Source of the DNA: JBFEYJ01 sp041562215
GTDB lineage: Bacteria; Pseudomonadota; Gammaproteobacteria; Thiohalomonadales; Thiohalomonadaceae
DNA length: 25,798 nt
Assembly (NCBI GenBank): GCA_041562215.1
Contig: JBFEYJ010000019.1
Location: forward strand, 1-25,798
Reading direction: 5' to 3'
In this document: piece by piece, positions 15,972 to 24,236 of the stretch
How the letters are laid out: every line of letters begins with the position of its first letter
How positions within the stretch are numbered: the first letter of the stretch is position 1
Position numbers and translations under genes: made by a program
Notes under the pieces: model-generated
Told to the model about the DNA's origin: nothing
Database searches by the model: none
The model's input: only the letters and a program-made list of their open reading frames with translations

Positions 15972-16006
15972 GCACATATTTGGTGCGGTTCTTGCACCGT
16001 TGGTGC
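15972..16006 (+). promoter_or_regulatory. Sigma-54 promoter with NtrC-like site for amt
   Basis: TTGGTGCGGTTCTTGCA at 15980-15996 matches the sigma-54 consensus TGGCACG-N4-TTGCW with the invariant GG and GC at the right spacing and two mismatches. It predicts a start near 16007 and a 26-base leader carrying AGGTGG. GCAC-N7-GTGC at 15972-15986 matches the NtrC consensus of glnA-type sites and overlaps the -24 box. A second, shorter palindrome GCACC-GTT-GGTGC lies at 15994-16006. Confidence 0.65.
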
Positions 16007-16032
16007 CCATTTGGCTATTCAGGTGGTTTCTA

Positions 16033-17226
16033 ATGGAGCAGTCTAGCGGTATCGATACATTGTTCGTCTTGTTGGGGGCTATCATGGTGTTGGCCATGCA
16101 TGCCGGATTCGCCTTTCTCGAGGTGGGCACTGTGCGCAAGAAAAACCAGGTCAATGCACTGGTGAAGATCATTGCCGACTTTGCTATCTCTACTATTGCC
16201 TATTTCTTTATCGGCTATGCGATCGCTTATGGAGCAGGCTTTTTCGACAGTGCCGAGGTGCTCAGCGCTTCCAATGGCTATGAACTGGTGAAGTTCTTCT
16301 TCCTGCTTACCTTCGCCGCCGCCATCCCTGCCATTATCTCCGGCGGCATTGCCGAGCGTGCTCGCTTCTATCCACAGCTAGGCGCCACCTTCCTTCTTGT
16401 GGCGTTGATCTATCCGACTTTTGAGGGGATCACGTGGAACGGAAATTACGGGTTCCAGGAGTGGCTTGAAGCCACTTTCGGGGCTCCTTTCCATGATTTC
16501 GCCGGCTCCGTTGTCGTCCATGCGGTAGGGGGCTGGATCGCCCTGGCGGCGGTGATGTTACTGGGCCACCGTAAGGGGCGCTACGGCAGGAACGGCGAGG
16601 TCTTCGCCCATCCACCCTCGAGCATTCCATTTTTGGCCCTTGGCGCATGGATCCTGACTGTCGGCTGGTTTGGTTTTAATGTGATGTCGGCGCAGAGTGT
16701 AGGTGGAATATCCGGGCTGGTGGCGGTTAACTCTCTGATGGCGATGGTGGGAGGCATTTTGGTCGCACTTGTCGTCGGCAAGAATGACCCTGGCTTTGTG
16801 CACAACGGGCCGCTGGCCGGACTGGTGGCTGTGTGTGCCGGTTCCGATCTGATGCATCCTCTTGGCGCCCTTATCACCGGTGGTATCGCCGGTGGCCTGT
16901 TTGTCTGGACCTTCACCCTGGTGCAGAATAAGTGGAAGATCGATGATGTACTCGGGGTGTGGCCTTTGCATGGCCTGTGCGGTGCCTGGGGTGGTATTGC
17001 CGCCGGCATTTTCGGTCTCCAGTCCCTCGGCGGCATGGGTGGGGTAAGCTTCATGTCACAGTTGACCGGCACTGTGCTGGGCCTGTCCATCGCCACTGCC
17101 GGCGGCTTTATCGTCTACGGCATAATCAAAAGGTTAACGGGATTGCGCTTGTCCGAAGAAGACGAGTTCCAGGGGGCGGACCTAGCGATCCATAAAATCG
17201 CCGCTGAGCCGAGTTACGACAGGTGA
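16033..17226 (+). CDS. amt: Ammonium transporter, Amt family
   Basis: This 397-aa inner-membrane channel takes up ammonium under nitrogen limitation. About eleven membrane helices are visible. Conserved features include HAGFAFLEVGTVRKKN near 23-38, the pore aspartate and histidine in HDFAGSVVVHAVGG (D155, H163), and the second pore histidine in WPLHGLCGAWGG. The C-terminal tail GLRLSEEDEFQGADLAIH is the part that communicates with PII proteins. The start at 16033 has AGGTGG upstream and follows the predicted sigma-54 start site, whereas a GTG at 16000 lies within the promoter. No glnK is adjacent, in contrast with the common glnK-amtB pair. It converges on the oxygenase gene with a 32-base gap and no visible terminator. 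Confidence 0.96.
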   Translation: MEQSSGIDTLFVLLGAIMVLAMHAGFAFLEVGTVRKKNQVNALVKIIADFAISTIAYFFIGYAIAYGAGFFDSAEVLSASNGYELVKFFFLLTFAAAIPAIISGGIAERARFYPQLGATFLLVALIYPTFEGITWNGNYGFQEWLEATFGAPFHDFAGSVVVHAVGGWIALAAVMLLGHRKGRYGRNGEVFAHPPSSIPFLALGAWILTVGWFGFNVMSAQSVGGISGLVAVNSLMAMVGGILVALVVGKNDPGFVHNGPLAGLVAVCAGSDLMHPLGALITGGIAGGLFVWTFTLVQNKWKIDDVLGVWPLHGLCGAWGGIAAGIFGLQSLGGMGGVSFMSQLTGTVLGLSIATAGGFIVYGIIKRLTGLRLSEEDEFQGADLAIHKIAAEPSYDR

Positions 17227-17258
17227 CCGGTAAAAGTATACACAACCTGCAACCCCTG

Positions 17259-17927
17259 TTATTGCAACGGAAACACTTCGCCAATGGGCCGGGTCTTGAA
17301 CCAGCCGGTGATGCTAAGTCGGTCCCGCTCTGCGGGTAGGACCTCATGCCAGAAGTCGGCACTGAGGAAGGTGACGAAAGTGCCTGCCTCAGGCAGCACC
17401 TCCAGGGTCTCCTGCGTCTCTTCGTTAAGGAAGATGCGCAGTTGTCCGCCGTCACTCTCCCGCCAGTTTTCGTTGAGGTAAGTGATGGCTGTGATGGTTC
17501 GCTGTTCGACGCCGCGGAACTGGTCGATGTGGCGCTGATAGAAGCTGCCCTGAGGATAGACGGCGCAGAAGCACTCGAATTCCACCAGACCCAAGAACAG
17601 CTCACAGTTAAGGGTTTGTTGATAGCTCGTCATCAGATCGAGGTATTCGGCCTGCAGTGGGCCGCAGTCATTGCGTGCCAGCCAGCGGATCTCGTCGGAT
17701 CGGATCTCGGGGCGTACCTCGAGCATCTCGCCACGGCCGACCCCGGCGAGGTGAAACTCACCCTGATCGCGTAGGTTGAGACATTCCGTGGCAAGGTTAC
17801 GGCTTTCCTCGAGAGTGAGAAAACCCGGGATAATGGCGAAGCCTTTATCGACCAGTGTGTCGGTAATACCGGCGAGTTGGTGATCACGGCCCTGCAACAG
17901 GGACGGGGAGACCTTGATACTGCTCAT
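17259..17927 (-). CDS. Fe(II)/2-oxoglutarate oxygenase, prolyl-hydroxylase type
   Basis: The 222-aa cytoplasmic protein is a P4H/SM-20-related dioxygenase that should hydroxylate a substrate with O2, Fe(II) and 2-oxoglutarate. The iron ligands are H133-x-D135 in QRHIDQF and H194 in DFWHEVLP, and R203 in RDRLSITGWF binds the 2-oxoglutarate carboxylate. LEVRPEIRSDEIRW and YPQGSFYQRH are typical of this group, whose Pseudomonas member hydroxylates EF-Tu; whether this one does is unknown. The ATG at 17927 is preferred; a GTG at 17942 in frame is also possible, and neither has an ideal ribosome site. It is divergent from miaB, with only about 70 bases between them. Confidence 0.92.
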   Translation of the reverse strand: MSSIKVSPSLLQGRDHQLAGITDTLVDKGFAIIPGFLTLEESRNLATECLNLRDQGEFHLAGVGRGEMLEVRPEIRSDEIRWLARNDCGPLQAEYLDLMTSYQQTLNCELFLGLVEFECFCAVYPQGSFYQRHIDQFRGVEQRTITAITYLNENWRESDGGQLRIFLNEETQETLEVLPEAGTFVTFLSADFWHEVLPAERDRLSITGWFKTRPIGEVFPLQ

Positions 17928-17996
17928 GGCGTTTGCTGGCACCTCTTGGTGAACTGAAGTAAACTATCCGGCCCTCTCAAGGTCTATTCAGGCAAG

Positions 17997-19334
17997 ATGC
18001 GCTCAGTTTACATCAAAACCTTCGGCTGTCAGATGAATGAGTATGATTCCGCCCGTATGGCGGATGCGCTCGGGGTCACCTGTGGCCTGGAAACCGTCGA
18101 TAATCCAGAGCAGGCGGATGTTCTGCTCCTCAACACCTGCTCTGTGCGAGAAAAGGCGCAGGAGAAGGTCTTCTCCCAGCTCGGCATGTGGAAACCGCTC
18201 AAGGATAAGAACCCGAATATCATCATCGGCGTCGGCGGTTGTGTCGCCAGCCAGGAGGGTGATGCGATCCGCACTCGCGCACCTTTCGTCGATGTGGTCT
18301 TTGGTCCGCAGACCCTGCATCGCCTGCCGGAGATGCTCGGCGAGGTTATGGCACACCGCCGTGCGGTGGTGGATGTCTCCTTCCCCGAGATCGAGAAATT
18401 CGACCATCTGCCTGAACAGAAGGTGGAGGGGCCTGGCGCCTACGTCTCCATCATGGAAGGCTGCTCCAAGTACTGTACCTTCTGTGTGGTCCCCTATACC
18501 CGCGGTGAAGAGGTGAGCCGCCCCTTCGATGATGTGATCGCCGAGGTGGCGGGCCTCGCCGCCCAGGGTGTGCGCGAGGTGAACCTGCTGGGACAAAACG
18601 TCAATGCCTACCGCGGAGTGATGCATGACGGTGAGATCGCGGACCTGGCGCTGCTCATCCGTTATGTTGCCGCGATAGATGGCATTGATCGCATTCGTTA
18701 CACCACCTCACACCCGGTGGAGCTTAGCGACAGCCTGATCGAGGCCTATGCCGAAGTGCCGGAACTGGTCAGTTTCCTGCACCTGCCGGTTCAGGCCGGC
18801 TCCGATCGCATCCTCGCCCAGATGAAACGTGGCCATACGGCGCTGGAGTATAAGGCCAAGATCCGCCGCCTGCGTGAGATGCGCCCCGATATCTGCATCT
18901 CCTCGGATTTCATCATCGGCTTCCCCGGCGAGACCGATGAGGATTTCGAGCAGACCATGAAGCTCATCGAGGAGATCGGTTTCGACCAGAGCTTTAGCTT
19001 CATCTATAGCCCGCGCCCCGGCACACCGGCGGCGAGTTTGCCTGATGATGTGCCGCAAGAGGTGAAAAAGGCGCGCCTGGCCCGCCTGCAGGCGAAGATC
19101 AACGAACAGGCACGCGAGATCAGCGAGGCCATGGTCGGCAGTGTGCAGAAGGTCCTGGTTGAAGGTGTCTCGCGCAAGAGTGAGCATGAGGTCTCGGGCC
19201 GCACTGAAAACAACCGCGTGGTCAACTTCCCGGCCGACAAGGCCGTGATCGGCAAGTTTGTCGAGGTGCGTATCACCGAGGCCTACCCCAACTCCCTGCG
19301 TGGCGAGTTAATCCAGGTTGCAGGTAACCGCTAA
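17997..19334 (+). CDS. miaB: tRNA-2-methylthio-N6-dimethylallyladenosine synthase MiaB
   Basis: MiaB is a radical-SAM methylthiotransferase that converts i6A37 to ms2i6A37 in tRNAs reading UNN codons. The 445-aa protein has the N-terminal UPF0004 domain with C11 (TFGCQMNEYDS), C48 and C82 as ligands of the auxiliary cluster. C156, C160 and C163 (CSKYCTFC) hold the radical-SAM cluster, and a C-terminal TRAM domain starts near 370. The length is normal. The ATG at 17997 starts the canonical sequence MRSVYIKTFGCQMNEYDSAR; the ribosome site is weak (AGG at 17990). It opens the miaB-phoH-ybeY-corC-lnt block. Confidence 0.98.
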   Translation: MRSVYIKTFGCQMNEYDSARMADALGVTCGLETVDNPEQADVLLLNTCSVREKAQEKVFSQLGMWKPLKDKNPNIIIGVGGCVASQEGDAIRTRAPFVDVVFGPQTLHRLPEMLGEVMAHRRAVVDVSFPEIEKFDHLPEQKVEGPGAYVSIMEGCSKYCTFCVVPYTRGEEVSRPFDDVIAEVAGLAAQGVREVNLLGQNVNAYRGVMHDGEIADLALLIRYVAAIDGIDRIRYTTSHPVELSDSLIEAYAEVPELVSFLHLPVQAGSDRILAQMKRGHTALEYKAKIRRLREMRPDICISSDFIIGFPGETDEDFEQTMKLIEEIGFDQSFSFIYSPRPGTPAASLPDDVPQEVKKARLARLQAKINEQAREISEAMVGSVQKVLVEGVSRKSEHEVSGRTENNRVVNFPADKAVIGKFVEVRITEAYPNSLRGELIQVAGNR

Positions 19335-19369
19335 CAGACCACAGGAAAAACACCACAATATTTCCTGAT

Positions 19370-19404
19370 ACCTGTATTCTGACAACTGTAACCAGCCACC
19401 TGTA
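19370..19404 (+). repeat. Three direct repeats spaced 14 bp before phoH
   Basis: ACCTGTA at 19370, AACTGTA at 19384 and ACCTGTA at 19398 form three heptamers whose starts are exactly 14 bases apart, ending six bases before the phoH ATG. The gap has no Shine-Dalgarno sequence. The array could be a regulator or RNA-binding site, or an accident of a short gap. Confidence 0.4.
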
Positions 19405-19410
19405 CTTACT

Positions 19411-20388
19411 ATGAACGAAACCGCTGACAGTCTGGACATCACCCTGGAACCGGCCGACAACACCCGCCTGGCCAATCTCTGTGGCCAGTTCGATGAGCAT
19501 TTGCGCCAGATCGAGCGCCGCCTCGGGGTGGAGATCAACAACCGTGGCAACCGTTTTCGCGTGATCGGCGACAGCGAGTCGGTGCGCGCCACCGAGGGGG
19601 TGTTGCTGGATCTCTACCGGGTATCCCTGGATGAGACGCTGAGTCCCAATCGCGTCCACCTCTATCTGCAGGAGTCCGGCATCGAGGCGATGCTCGAAGA
19701 AGAGGTGGATGTCGCCGAGGTAGTGATCCGCACCAAGCGCGGTGTGGTCAAGGGACGCGGTCCTAACCAGAAGAAATATCTCCACAACATCGTGACCCAC
19801 GATATCAATTTCGGCATCGGCCCGGCCGGTACCGGCAAGACCTACCTGGCGGTGGCCTGCGCGGTGGAGGCGCTGGAGAAGGATCTGGTGCGTAAGGTCG
19901 TATTGACCCGCCCGGCGGTGGAGGCGGGCGAGCGGCTCGGTTTTCTTCCGGGTGATCTGGCGCAGAAGGTCGATCCGTACCTGCGGCCGCTCTACGATGC
20001 GCTCTACGAGATGATGGGCTTCGAGCGGGTGGCCAAGCTCATCGAGCGCAATGTGATTGAAGTGGCCCCGTTGGCGTATATGCGCGGGAGAACCCTCAAC
20101 GAGGCCTTCATCATCCTGGATGAAGCACAGAACACCACCCCGGAACAGATGAAGATGTTCCTAACCCGTATCGGTTTCGGTTCTACTGCGGTGATCACCG
20201 GCGATGTCACCCAAATCGACCTCCCGCGCGGTACCAAATCGGGTCTCCGCCAGGTGGTCGAGGTGCTGAAGGATGTCGACGGTATCAGCTTCACCTTCTT
20301 TCTCGCAAAAGACGTGGTGCGTCATCCGCTGGTACAGCGCATTGTTGGTGCATACGATAAGTTCGAGCGTGAGAACAAGAATGATTAA
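19411..20388 (+). CDS. ybeZ: PhoH-family ATPase (YbeZ)
   Basis: The 325-aa cytoplasmic P-loop ATPase belongs to the PhoH group that works with YbeY in rRNA and ribosome maturation. An N-terminal KH-like region (about 10-75) precedes the PhoH domain. The domain has Walker A GPAGTGKT at residues 137-144, a Walker B FIILDEAQN near 234-242, and the conserved RPAVEAGERLGFLPGD and GFGSTAVITGDVTQIDLP. The ATG at 19411 lacks a ribosome site; the triple repeat lies directly upstream. It sits 76 bases after miaB and is followed by ybeY, the usual order in gammaproteobacteria. Confidence 0.96.
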   Translation: MNETADSLDITLEPADNTRLANLCGQFDEHLRQIERRLGVEINNRGNRFRVIGDSESVRATEGVLLDLYRVSLDETLSPNRVHLYLQESGIEAMLEEEVDVAEVVIRTKRGVVKGRGPNQKKYLHNIVTHDINFGIGPAGTGKTYLAVACAVEALEKDLVRKVVLTRPAVEAGERLGFLPGDLAQKVDPYLRPLYDALYEMMGFERVAKLIERNVIEVAPLAYMRGRTLNEAFIILDEAQNTTPEQMKMFLTRIGFGSTAVITGDVTQIDLPRGTKSGLRQVVEVLKDVDGISFTFFLAKDVVRHPLVQRIVGAYDKFERENKND

Positions 20389-20469
20389 CCGCAAAGGGCA
20401 CGATAAGTGCGGGATGAGTTATGGCTCGCGGAACCGCTCATGCAGTCTGGCACATGCCTGGCGACAGAA

Positions 20470-20922
20470 ATGATTGAGCTGGATCTGCAGATCGCTACCG
20501 AGGCTGCCGACCTGCCGGCCGAGGCGGATTTTCATCGTTGGGTGGCAGCGGCGCTTGGCAATTCCAGGGAGGAGGCTGAGCTGACTATTCGTGTTACCGG
20601 CGAGGAGGAGATCCGCGAACTCAATGCCACCTACCGCGGCAAGGATAAGCCGACCAACGTGCTCTCCTTTCCTTTTGAGGCGCCGCCTGGTGTGGATATC
20701 CCGCTGCTGGGCGATATCATCATCTGTGCGGTTGTCGTTGAAAGAGAGGCAGTGGATCAGGGCAAGCCCCTTGAAGCCCACTGGGCCCACATGGTGATCC
20801 ACGGAACCTTGCATCTTTTGGGGTACGACCACATAAACGATGGCGAGGCTAAGGAGATGGAAGGGCTTGAAATCCGTCTGCTTACTGACCTAGGCTATGC
20901 AAACCCGTATGAACGAGATTAG
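20470..20922 (+). CDS. ybeY: Endoribonuclease YbeY
   Basis: YbeY is a zinc-dependent single-strand endoribonuclease needed for 16S rRNA 3' end maturation and 70S quality control. The 150-aa protein has the metal motif H111-GTLHLLGYDH121 (H111, H115, H121) and the conserved YRGKDKPTNVLSFPFE. I took the ATG at 20470 because MIELDLQIA lines up with the start of known YbeY proteins. However, an upstream GTG at 20407 is preceded by AAAGGG at the right distance and would add 21 residues, so the true start is open. The next gene, corC, begins seven bases after the stop. Confidence 0.96.
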   Translation: MIELDLQIATEAADLPAEADFHRWVAAALGNSREEAELTIRVTGEEEIRELNATYRGKDKPTNVLSFPFEAPPGVDIPLLGDIIICAVVVEREAVDQGKPLEAHWAHMVIHGTLHLLGYDHINDGEAKEMEGLEIRLLTDLGYANPYERD

Positions 20923-20928
20923 TACTCA

Positions 20929-21837
20929 ATGAACGAAGACCCTAGCGGCGCCGCCCAGGAAGGGCGGCAACGCAGCTGGCTGGAGCGGATTGGACAGATC
21001 CTCCAGACCGAACCCAAAGACAAGGAAGACCTGCGCCAATTTCTGCATGATGCGCAAGAACGAGCTCTGTTGGACCGTGATGCCGTCACCATGATCGAAG
21101 GGGTCATGGAAGTCTCCCAGATGCAGGTGCGTGACATCATGATCCCCCGTTCCCAGATGGAGGTGATTGAGCGCGAAGCCCGCCTGGCGGATTTTCTTCC
21201 CATCATCGTCTCCTCCGCCCACTCACGTTTTCCGGTAATTGGCGAAAATCGTGACGAGGTGCTGGGTATTATCCTGGCCAAGGACCTGTTGCCCTTCGTT
21301 GCCGCCGAGAGCAACGGCGAGTTCAACATTCGAGAGATTCTCCGCCCGGCGATGATCGTTCCCGAGAGCAAAAGGCTCAATGTGTTGCTGCGCGAATTCC
21401 AGACCAGTCACAATCATATGTCTATTGTGGTTGACGAGTATGGTGGTGTGGCGGGCCTTGTTACCATCGAGGATGTCCTGGAACAGATCGTTGGTGAGAT
21501 CGAAGATGAGCATGACGTCGATGACGAGGAAAGCTATATTCTCCCTGCCGGGGATAACCGTTATAGCGTGCGTGCACTGACACCGATCGATGAGTTCAAC
21601 GAACACTTTCATACCCGTTTCAGCGATGAGGAGTTCGACACCATTGCCGGGCTGGTGCTCAACGCTTTCGGTCGGATGCCCAAGCGCGGTGAGTCGGTGG
21701 ATTTCGACGGTTTTCGCTTTACCGTCCAGCGGGCCGATAATCGGCGGATCTATCTGTTGGAGGTAGCCCCGGTTCCCGAGCAGGCGCCTGATGAGGAAGG
21801 AAATGCAGGGATCGCCGATGATGGCCCGTTTGCCTGA
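20929..21837 (+). CDS. corC: CorC/YbeX CBS-domain protein (Mg2+/Co2+ efflux type)
   Basis: The 302-aa protein lacks the membrane DUF21 domain and matches E. coli CorC (YbeX) in size and layout. Two CBS domains (about 67-125 and 132-190, with IMIPRSQMEVIE and HNHMSIVVDEYGGVAGLV) are followed by a CorC_HlyC domain (about 207-285). It is linked to magnesium and cobalt handling and, through its operon, to ribosome function. The ATG follows the ybeY stop by seven bases. Its last codons overlap the start region of lnt, so the two are translationally coupled. Confidence 0.96.
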   Translation: MNEDPSGAAQEGRQRSWLERIGQILQTEPKDKEDLRQFLHDAQERALLDRDAVTMIEGVMEVSQMQVRDIMIPRSQMEVIEREARLADFLPIIVSSAHSRFPVIGENRDEVLGIILAKDLLPFVAAESNGEFNIREILRPAMIVPESKRLNVLLREFQTSHNHMSIVVDEYGGVAGLVTIEDVLEQIVGEIEDEHDVDDEESYILPAGDNRYSVRALTPIDEFNEHFHTRFSDEEFDTIAGLVLNAFGRMPKRGESVDFDGFRFTVQRADNRRIYLLEVAPVPEQAPDEEGNAGIADDGPFA

Positions 21838-23320
21838 TTGGCAGCGCTGGTTGCTGTTACTGTTGGCCGGGGCGACGCTGCCCGTGGCCTTCGCTCCTAT
21901 AGGCTTTTTTCCTGTTGCCTTTCTCGCCCTGATACCGCTGTTTGCGGCCTGGCTGCATGCCGCCCCGCGACAGGCGATGGCCGACGGTTTTGTTTTCGGC
22001 CTCGGCCAGTTTGGCACCGGTGTCTCATGGGTCTATGTGGCGATCCACCAATTTGGCCACTCACCAGCCCCGGTGGCGGTGCTGTTGACCCTCTTGTTCG
22101 TTGCCCTACTGGCCGCTGTCCCGGCGATGGTCGGCTTGATGGCCGCCAGGTTGGCACCTCAGGAGCGCCGGACAGTGGTCTATCTGCTGCTTTGGCTACC
22201 CGCACTGTGGACTTTGGGTGAGTGGTTTCGTGGCTGGTTCCTCACCGGTTTCCCATGGCTTAATCTTGGTTATAGCCAGATCGATTCCCCTCTCGGCGGC
22301 TATGCCCCCGTGCTGGGCGTTTATGGTCTGAGTTGGCTCTGTGCAGTCAGCGCCGGCAGCCTGCTTTGGCTTTGGCTGGCACGCCGGCAGTCATTGCGCC
22401 TGGTGCTGCCGCTGCTTGTACTGGTCTGGGGGGGCGGTGCCCTGCTGCAGACGGTGACATGGACAACGCCGTTGGCTGAGCCGGTGCGAACCACCCTGAT
22501 CCAGGGCAACGTACCTCAGTCGACCAAATGGGATCCGGAGGCGATTCGTGCTCGTTTGGAACGGTATGCCGGCCTTACCCAGCAGCACTTTGATGACAGC
22601 GATCTCATCATTTGGCCGGAGAATGCGGTGACCGTTTTCTACCGTGACATCAAAGAGGCTTTTTTCGATGGGCTGGCTGAGGACCTGCGAAACACAGACA
22701 CTGATCTGATTCTCGGCGTCCCACTGCTCGATGATGACGGGGTACGTTACTACACCACCATGATGAGCCTGGGGAGTGATCATGGCTTCTACCGAAAGCG
22801 TCATCTGGTGCCGTTTGGCGAGTTTCTGCCTCTGGAGGGACTTTTGCGTGGATTGATCAGCTTTTTCGATCTACCCATGTCGAGCTTCTCCCCCGGCCCG
22901 GCTGGACAGCCCCTGTTGCAGGTGGCTGGACATAAAGTGGCTGCAACGGTCTGTTATGAGGATGCATTCGGCGAGGAGATGATCCATTTCCTTCCTGAGG
23001 CTTCAATGCTGGTGAATGGCAGCAATAACGCCTGGTACGGAGATTCGCTGGCGCCGCATCAGCATTTGCAGATTTCGCGTATGAGGGCAGTGGAGACGGG
23101 CAGGCCGATGTTGCGCGCCACCACTAACGGCATCTCTGCATTGATCGATGACAAGGGGAGGGTCCAGGCCCGGTCACGTCAGTTCCAGACCGACACACTT
23201 ACCGGTCTGGTGCAACCAATGCAAGGGATGACGCCTTATATGCGCTGGGGCAATTGGCCGGTAATTATCCTGTTGCTGGTGGTGCTGCTGTCAGTGCGGT
23301 ACATGCGTCGGAGCAGTTAA
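21818..23320 (+). CDS. lnt: Apolipoprotein N-acyltransferase Lnt
   Basis: Lnt adds the third acyl chain to the N-terminal cysteine of lipoproteins in the inner membrane. The protein of about 500 aa has six or more N-terminal membrane helices, then a periplasmic nitrilase domain. The catalytic triad is visible as Glu in IIWPENAV, Lys in FYRKRHLVPFGEF and Cys in VCYEDAF, and a last membrane helix near the C-terminus (WPVIILLLVVLLSVRYM) closes it. The start is uncertain: ATG pairs at 21818 and 21821 have AGGG upstream, and the ATG at 21803 has AGGAAGG just before it. All overlap the end of corC by 20-35 bases. Confidence 0.97.
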   Translation: MMARLPDWQRWLLLLLAGATLPVAFAPIGFFPVAFLALIPLFAAWLHAAPRQAMADGFVFGLGQFGTGVSWVYVAIHQFGHSPAPVAVLLTLLFVALLAAVPAMVGLMAARLAPQERRTVVYLLLWLPALWTLGEWFRGWFLTGFPWLNLGYSQIDSPLGGYAPVLGVYGLSWLCAVSAGSLLWLWLARRQSLRLVLPLLVLVWGGGALLQTVTWTTPLAEPVRTTLIQGNVPQSTKWDPEAIRARLERYAGLTQQHFDDSDLIIWPENAVTVFYRDIKEAFFDGLAEDLRNTDTDLILGVPLLDDDGVRYYTTMMSLGSDHGFYRKRHLVPFGEFLPLEGLLRGLISFFDLPMSSFSPGPAGQPLLQVAGHKVAATVCYEDAFGEEMIHFLPEASMLVNGSNNAWYGDSLAPHQHLQISRMRAVETGRPMLRATTNGISALIDDKGRVQARSRQFQTDTLTGLVQPMQGMTPYMRWGNWPVIILLLVVLLSVRYMRRSS

Positions 23321-23325
23321 AGAAA

Positions 23326-23521
23326 GGGCACGGAAGAGACGGAGCAGACTGAAAGGACGATGGATTATCTCAGGCTCCATGGGTATAAGGTTTTTCCTCT
23401 CCGGTGACCTGAATGAACTCATTCTCTTTGCGGAGTGAAAGAGGCACTGGTTTCCATTTCAACATAGAACACACTGAAGAAGAGCCCATTTACGTTCAGT
23501 GTGTTCCGTGTGTTCGTGGCC
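23326..23521. repeat. Intergenic element with CACGGA-type inverted ends (copy B)
   Basis: The left end GGGCACGGAAGAGACGGAG (23326-23344) and the right end, read on the other strand from 23521 as GGCCACGAACACACGGAA, are imperfect inverted copies about 195 bases apart. Inside, GAACACACTGAA (23467-23478) and TTCAGTGTGTTC (23495-23506) form a perfect 12-bp inverted repeat around 16 bases. The element starts five bases after the lnt stop and fills the gap to the convergent YbeL gene. Neither arm is followed by a T-run, so it is not a clear terminator. Confidence 0.5.
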
Positions 23522-23532
23522 GTTAAAACGGG

Positions 23533-24051
23533 TTAGCCTTCGCCTCTCGATATGCGGTTGAAGGTGGTTCCGTGGCACTTGGGACAAGGGGGAATGTGCC
23601 CGGTTTGGTGAAAGTGCAGTAATTCGCCGCAACTTTTGCAACTGAGGGTGCCGATGCCGACGACCTCGCCAGTATGCCATTCGCCGATGGCATTGGCCCG
23701 CTGTTCCAGTTTTTCCAACTCAAGGCGGGTGTGGTCGACCATCTGTGCGAAGATGTCGACCACGGCATTCTCCACCACCTCGAGATCGAAGCGCAGCCAG
23801 TCACGGAGTTCCTGGCCACTGGCGTTGATGAAACTGGCGGCATCTTCCAGATCACGCATTACATAGATACTGACCAGCTCGGCTTCCTCACGGGTGAGTT
23901 CTCCTAGCTCGGTTGCACTCTCCATCGCCGTATCCACTGCCTTGCGCACACCGGTTTGTGTTGTTTTCATCGCCTCGCGGCTACGCTCGAGCATGAGGTT
24001 GTAGGCCTCGGTGAGTTTGCCGCCCAAGCCTTCAGAATGTTCTTCGCTCAT
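23533..24051 (-). CDS. YbeL-type zinc-ribbon protein (DUF1451)
   Basis: The 172-aa cytoplasmic protein has a long helical N-terminal part (about 10-120) with heptad-like charges, then HTGEVVGIGTLSCKSCGELL and IPPCPKCHGTTF, a zinc ribbon with C138, C141, C156 and C159. This layout and the HTGEVVGIG segment match E. coli YbeL, whose function is unknown. ATG 24051 has AAAGGAG six bases upstream. It is encoded opposite to lnt and leuS and is divergent from leuS with 185 bases between them, as YbeL genes often lie near leuS. Confidence 0.92.
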   Translation of the reverse strand: MSEEHSEGLGGKLTEAYNLMLERSREAMKTTQTGVRKAVDTAMESATELGELTREEAELVSIYVMRDLEDAASFINASGQELRDWLRFDLEVVENAVVDIFAQMVDHTRLELEKLEQRANAIGEWHTGEVVGIGTLSCKSCGELLHFHQTGHIPPCPKCHGTTFNRISRGEG

Positions 24052-24236
24052 ACCATGCTCCTTTGCTTGGTGAATGTTCCCCAGTTTGGATCATCCGGTC
24101 CGGTATGCCAAGTCCGTTGACACACTGACATTAATTCCAGGGATATTATGGTGGTGAACAGCGGCTTATGTTGTGGGGCATCAGGGACCTACGGTATCCT
24201 AGACGACTTGTTTTTCAGGTAAGCAGGCGTTATCCG
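24052..24236. promoter_or_regulatory. Divergent promoter region YbeL / leuS
   Basis: TTGACA at 24117-24122 is a perfect -35 hexamer on the plus strand, but the best -10 candidates (GATATT at 24142, TATTAT at 24144) are 19 and 21 bases away, too far for a standard promoter. No T-box or leader peptide is evident upstream of leuS. Confidence 0.35.

Larger units (their letters stand above)
15704..16032. other. Intergenic region RND pump / amt
   Basis: No gene is found here. Just after the pump stop lies an element with CACGGA-type inverted ends (15711-15850), and the last 60 bases hold the amt promoter. I see no intrinsic terminator for the pump operon, which is unusual for a gap of this size. 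GGATTCAAATCC at 15922-15933 resembles a tRNA T-arm but nothing else of a tRNA is present. Confidence 0.55.

Noticed and set aside
16001..16017. A second sigma-54-like GG-N10-GC match, TTGGTGCCCATTTGGCT
   Set aside because: Its start site would fall within about six bases of the amt ATG and lose the ribosome site.
18003..18626. A 207-codon minus-strand frame opposite miaB
   Set aside because: It mirrors the codons of miaB and has no ribosome site or family.
21223..22017. A 264-codon minus-strand frame opposite corC and lnt
   Set aside because: It is antisense to two conserved genes and has no recognisable domain.
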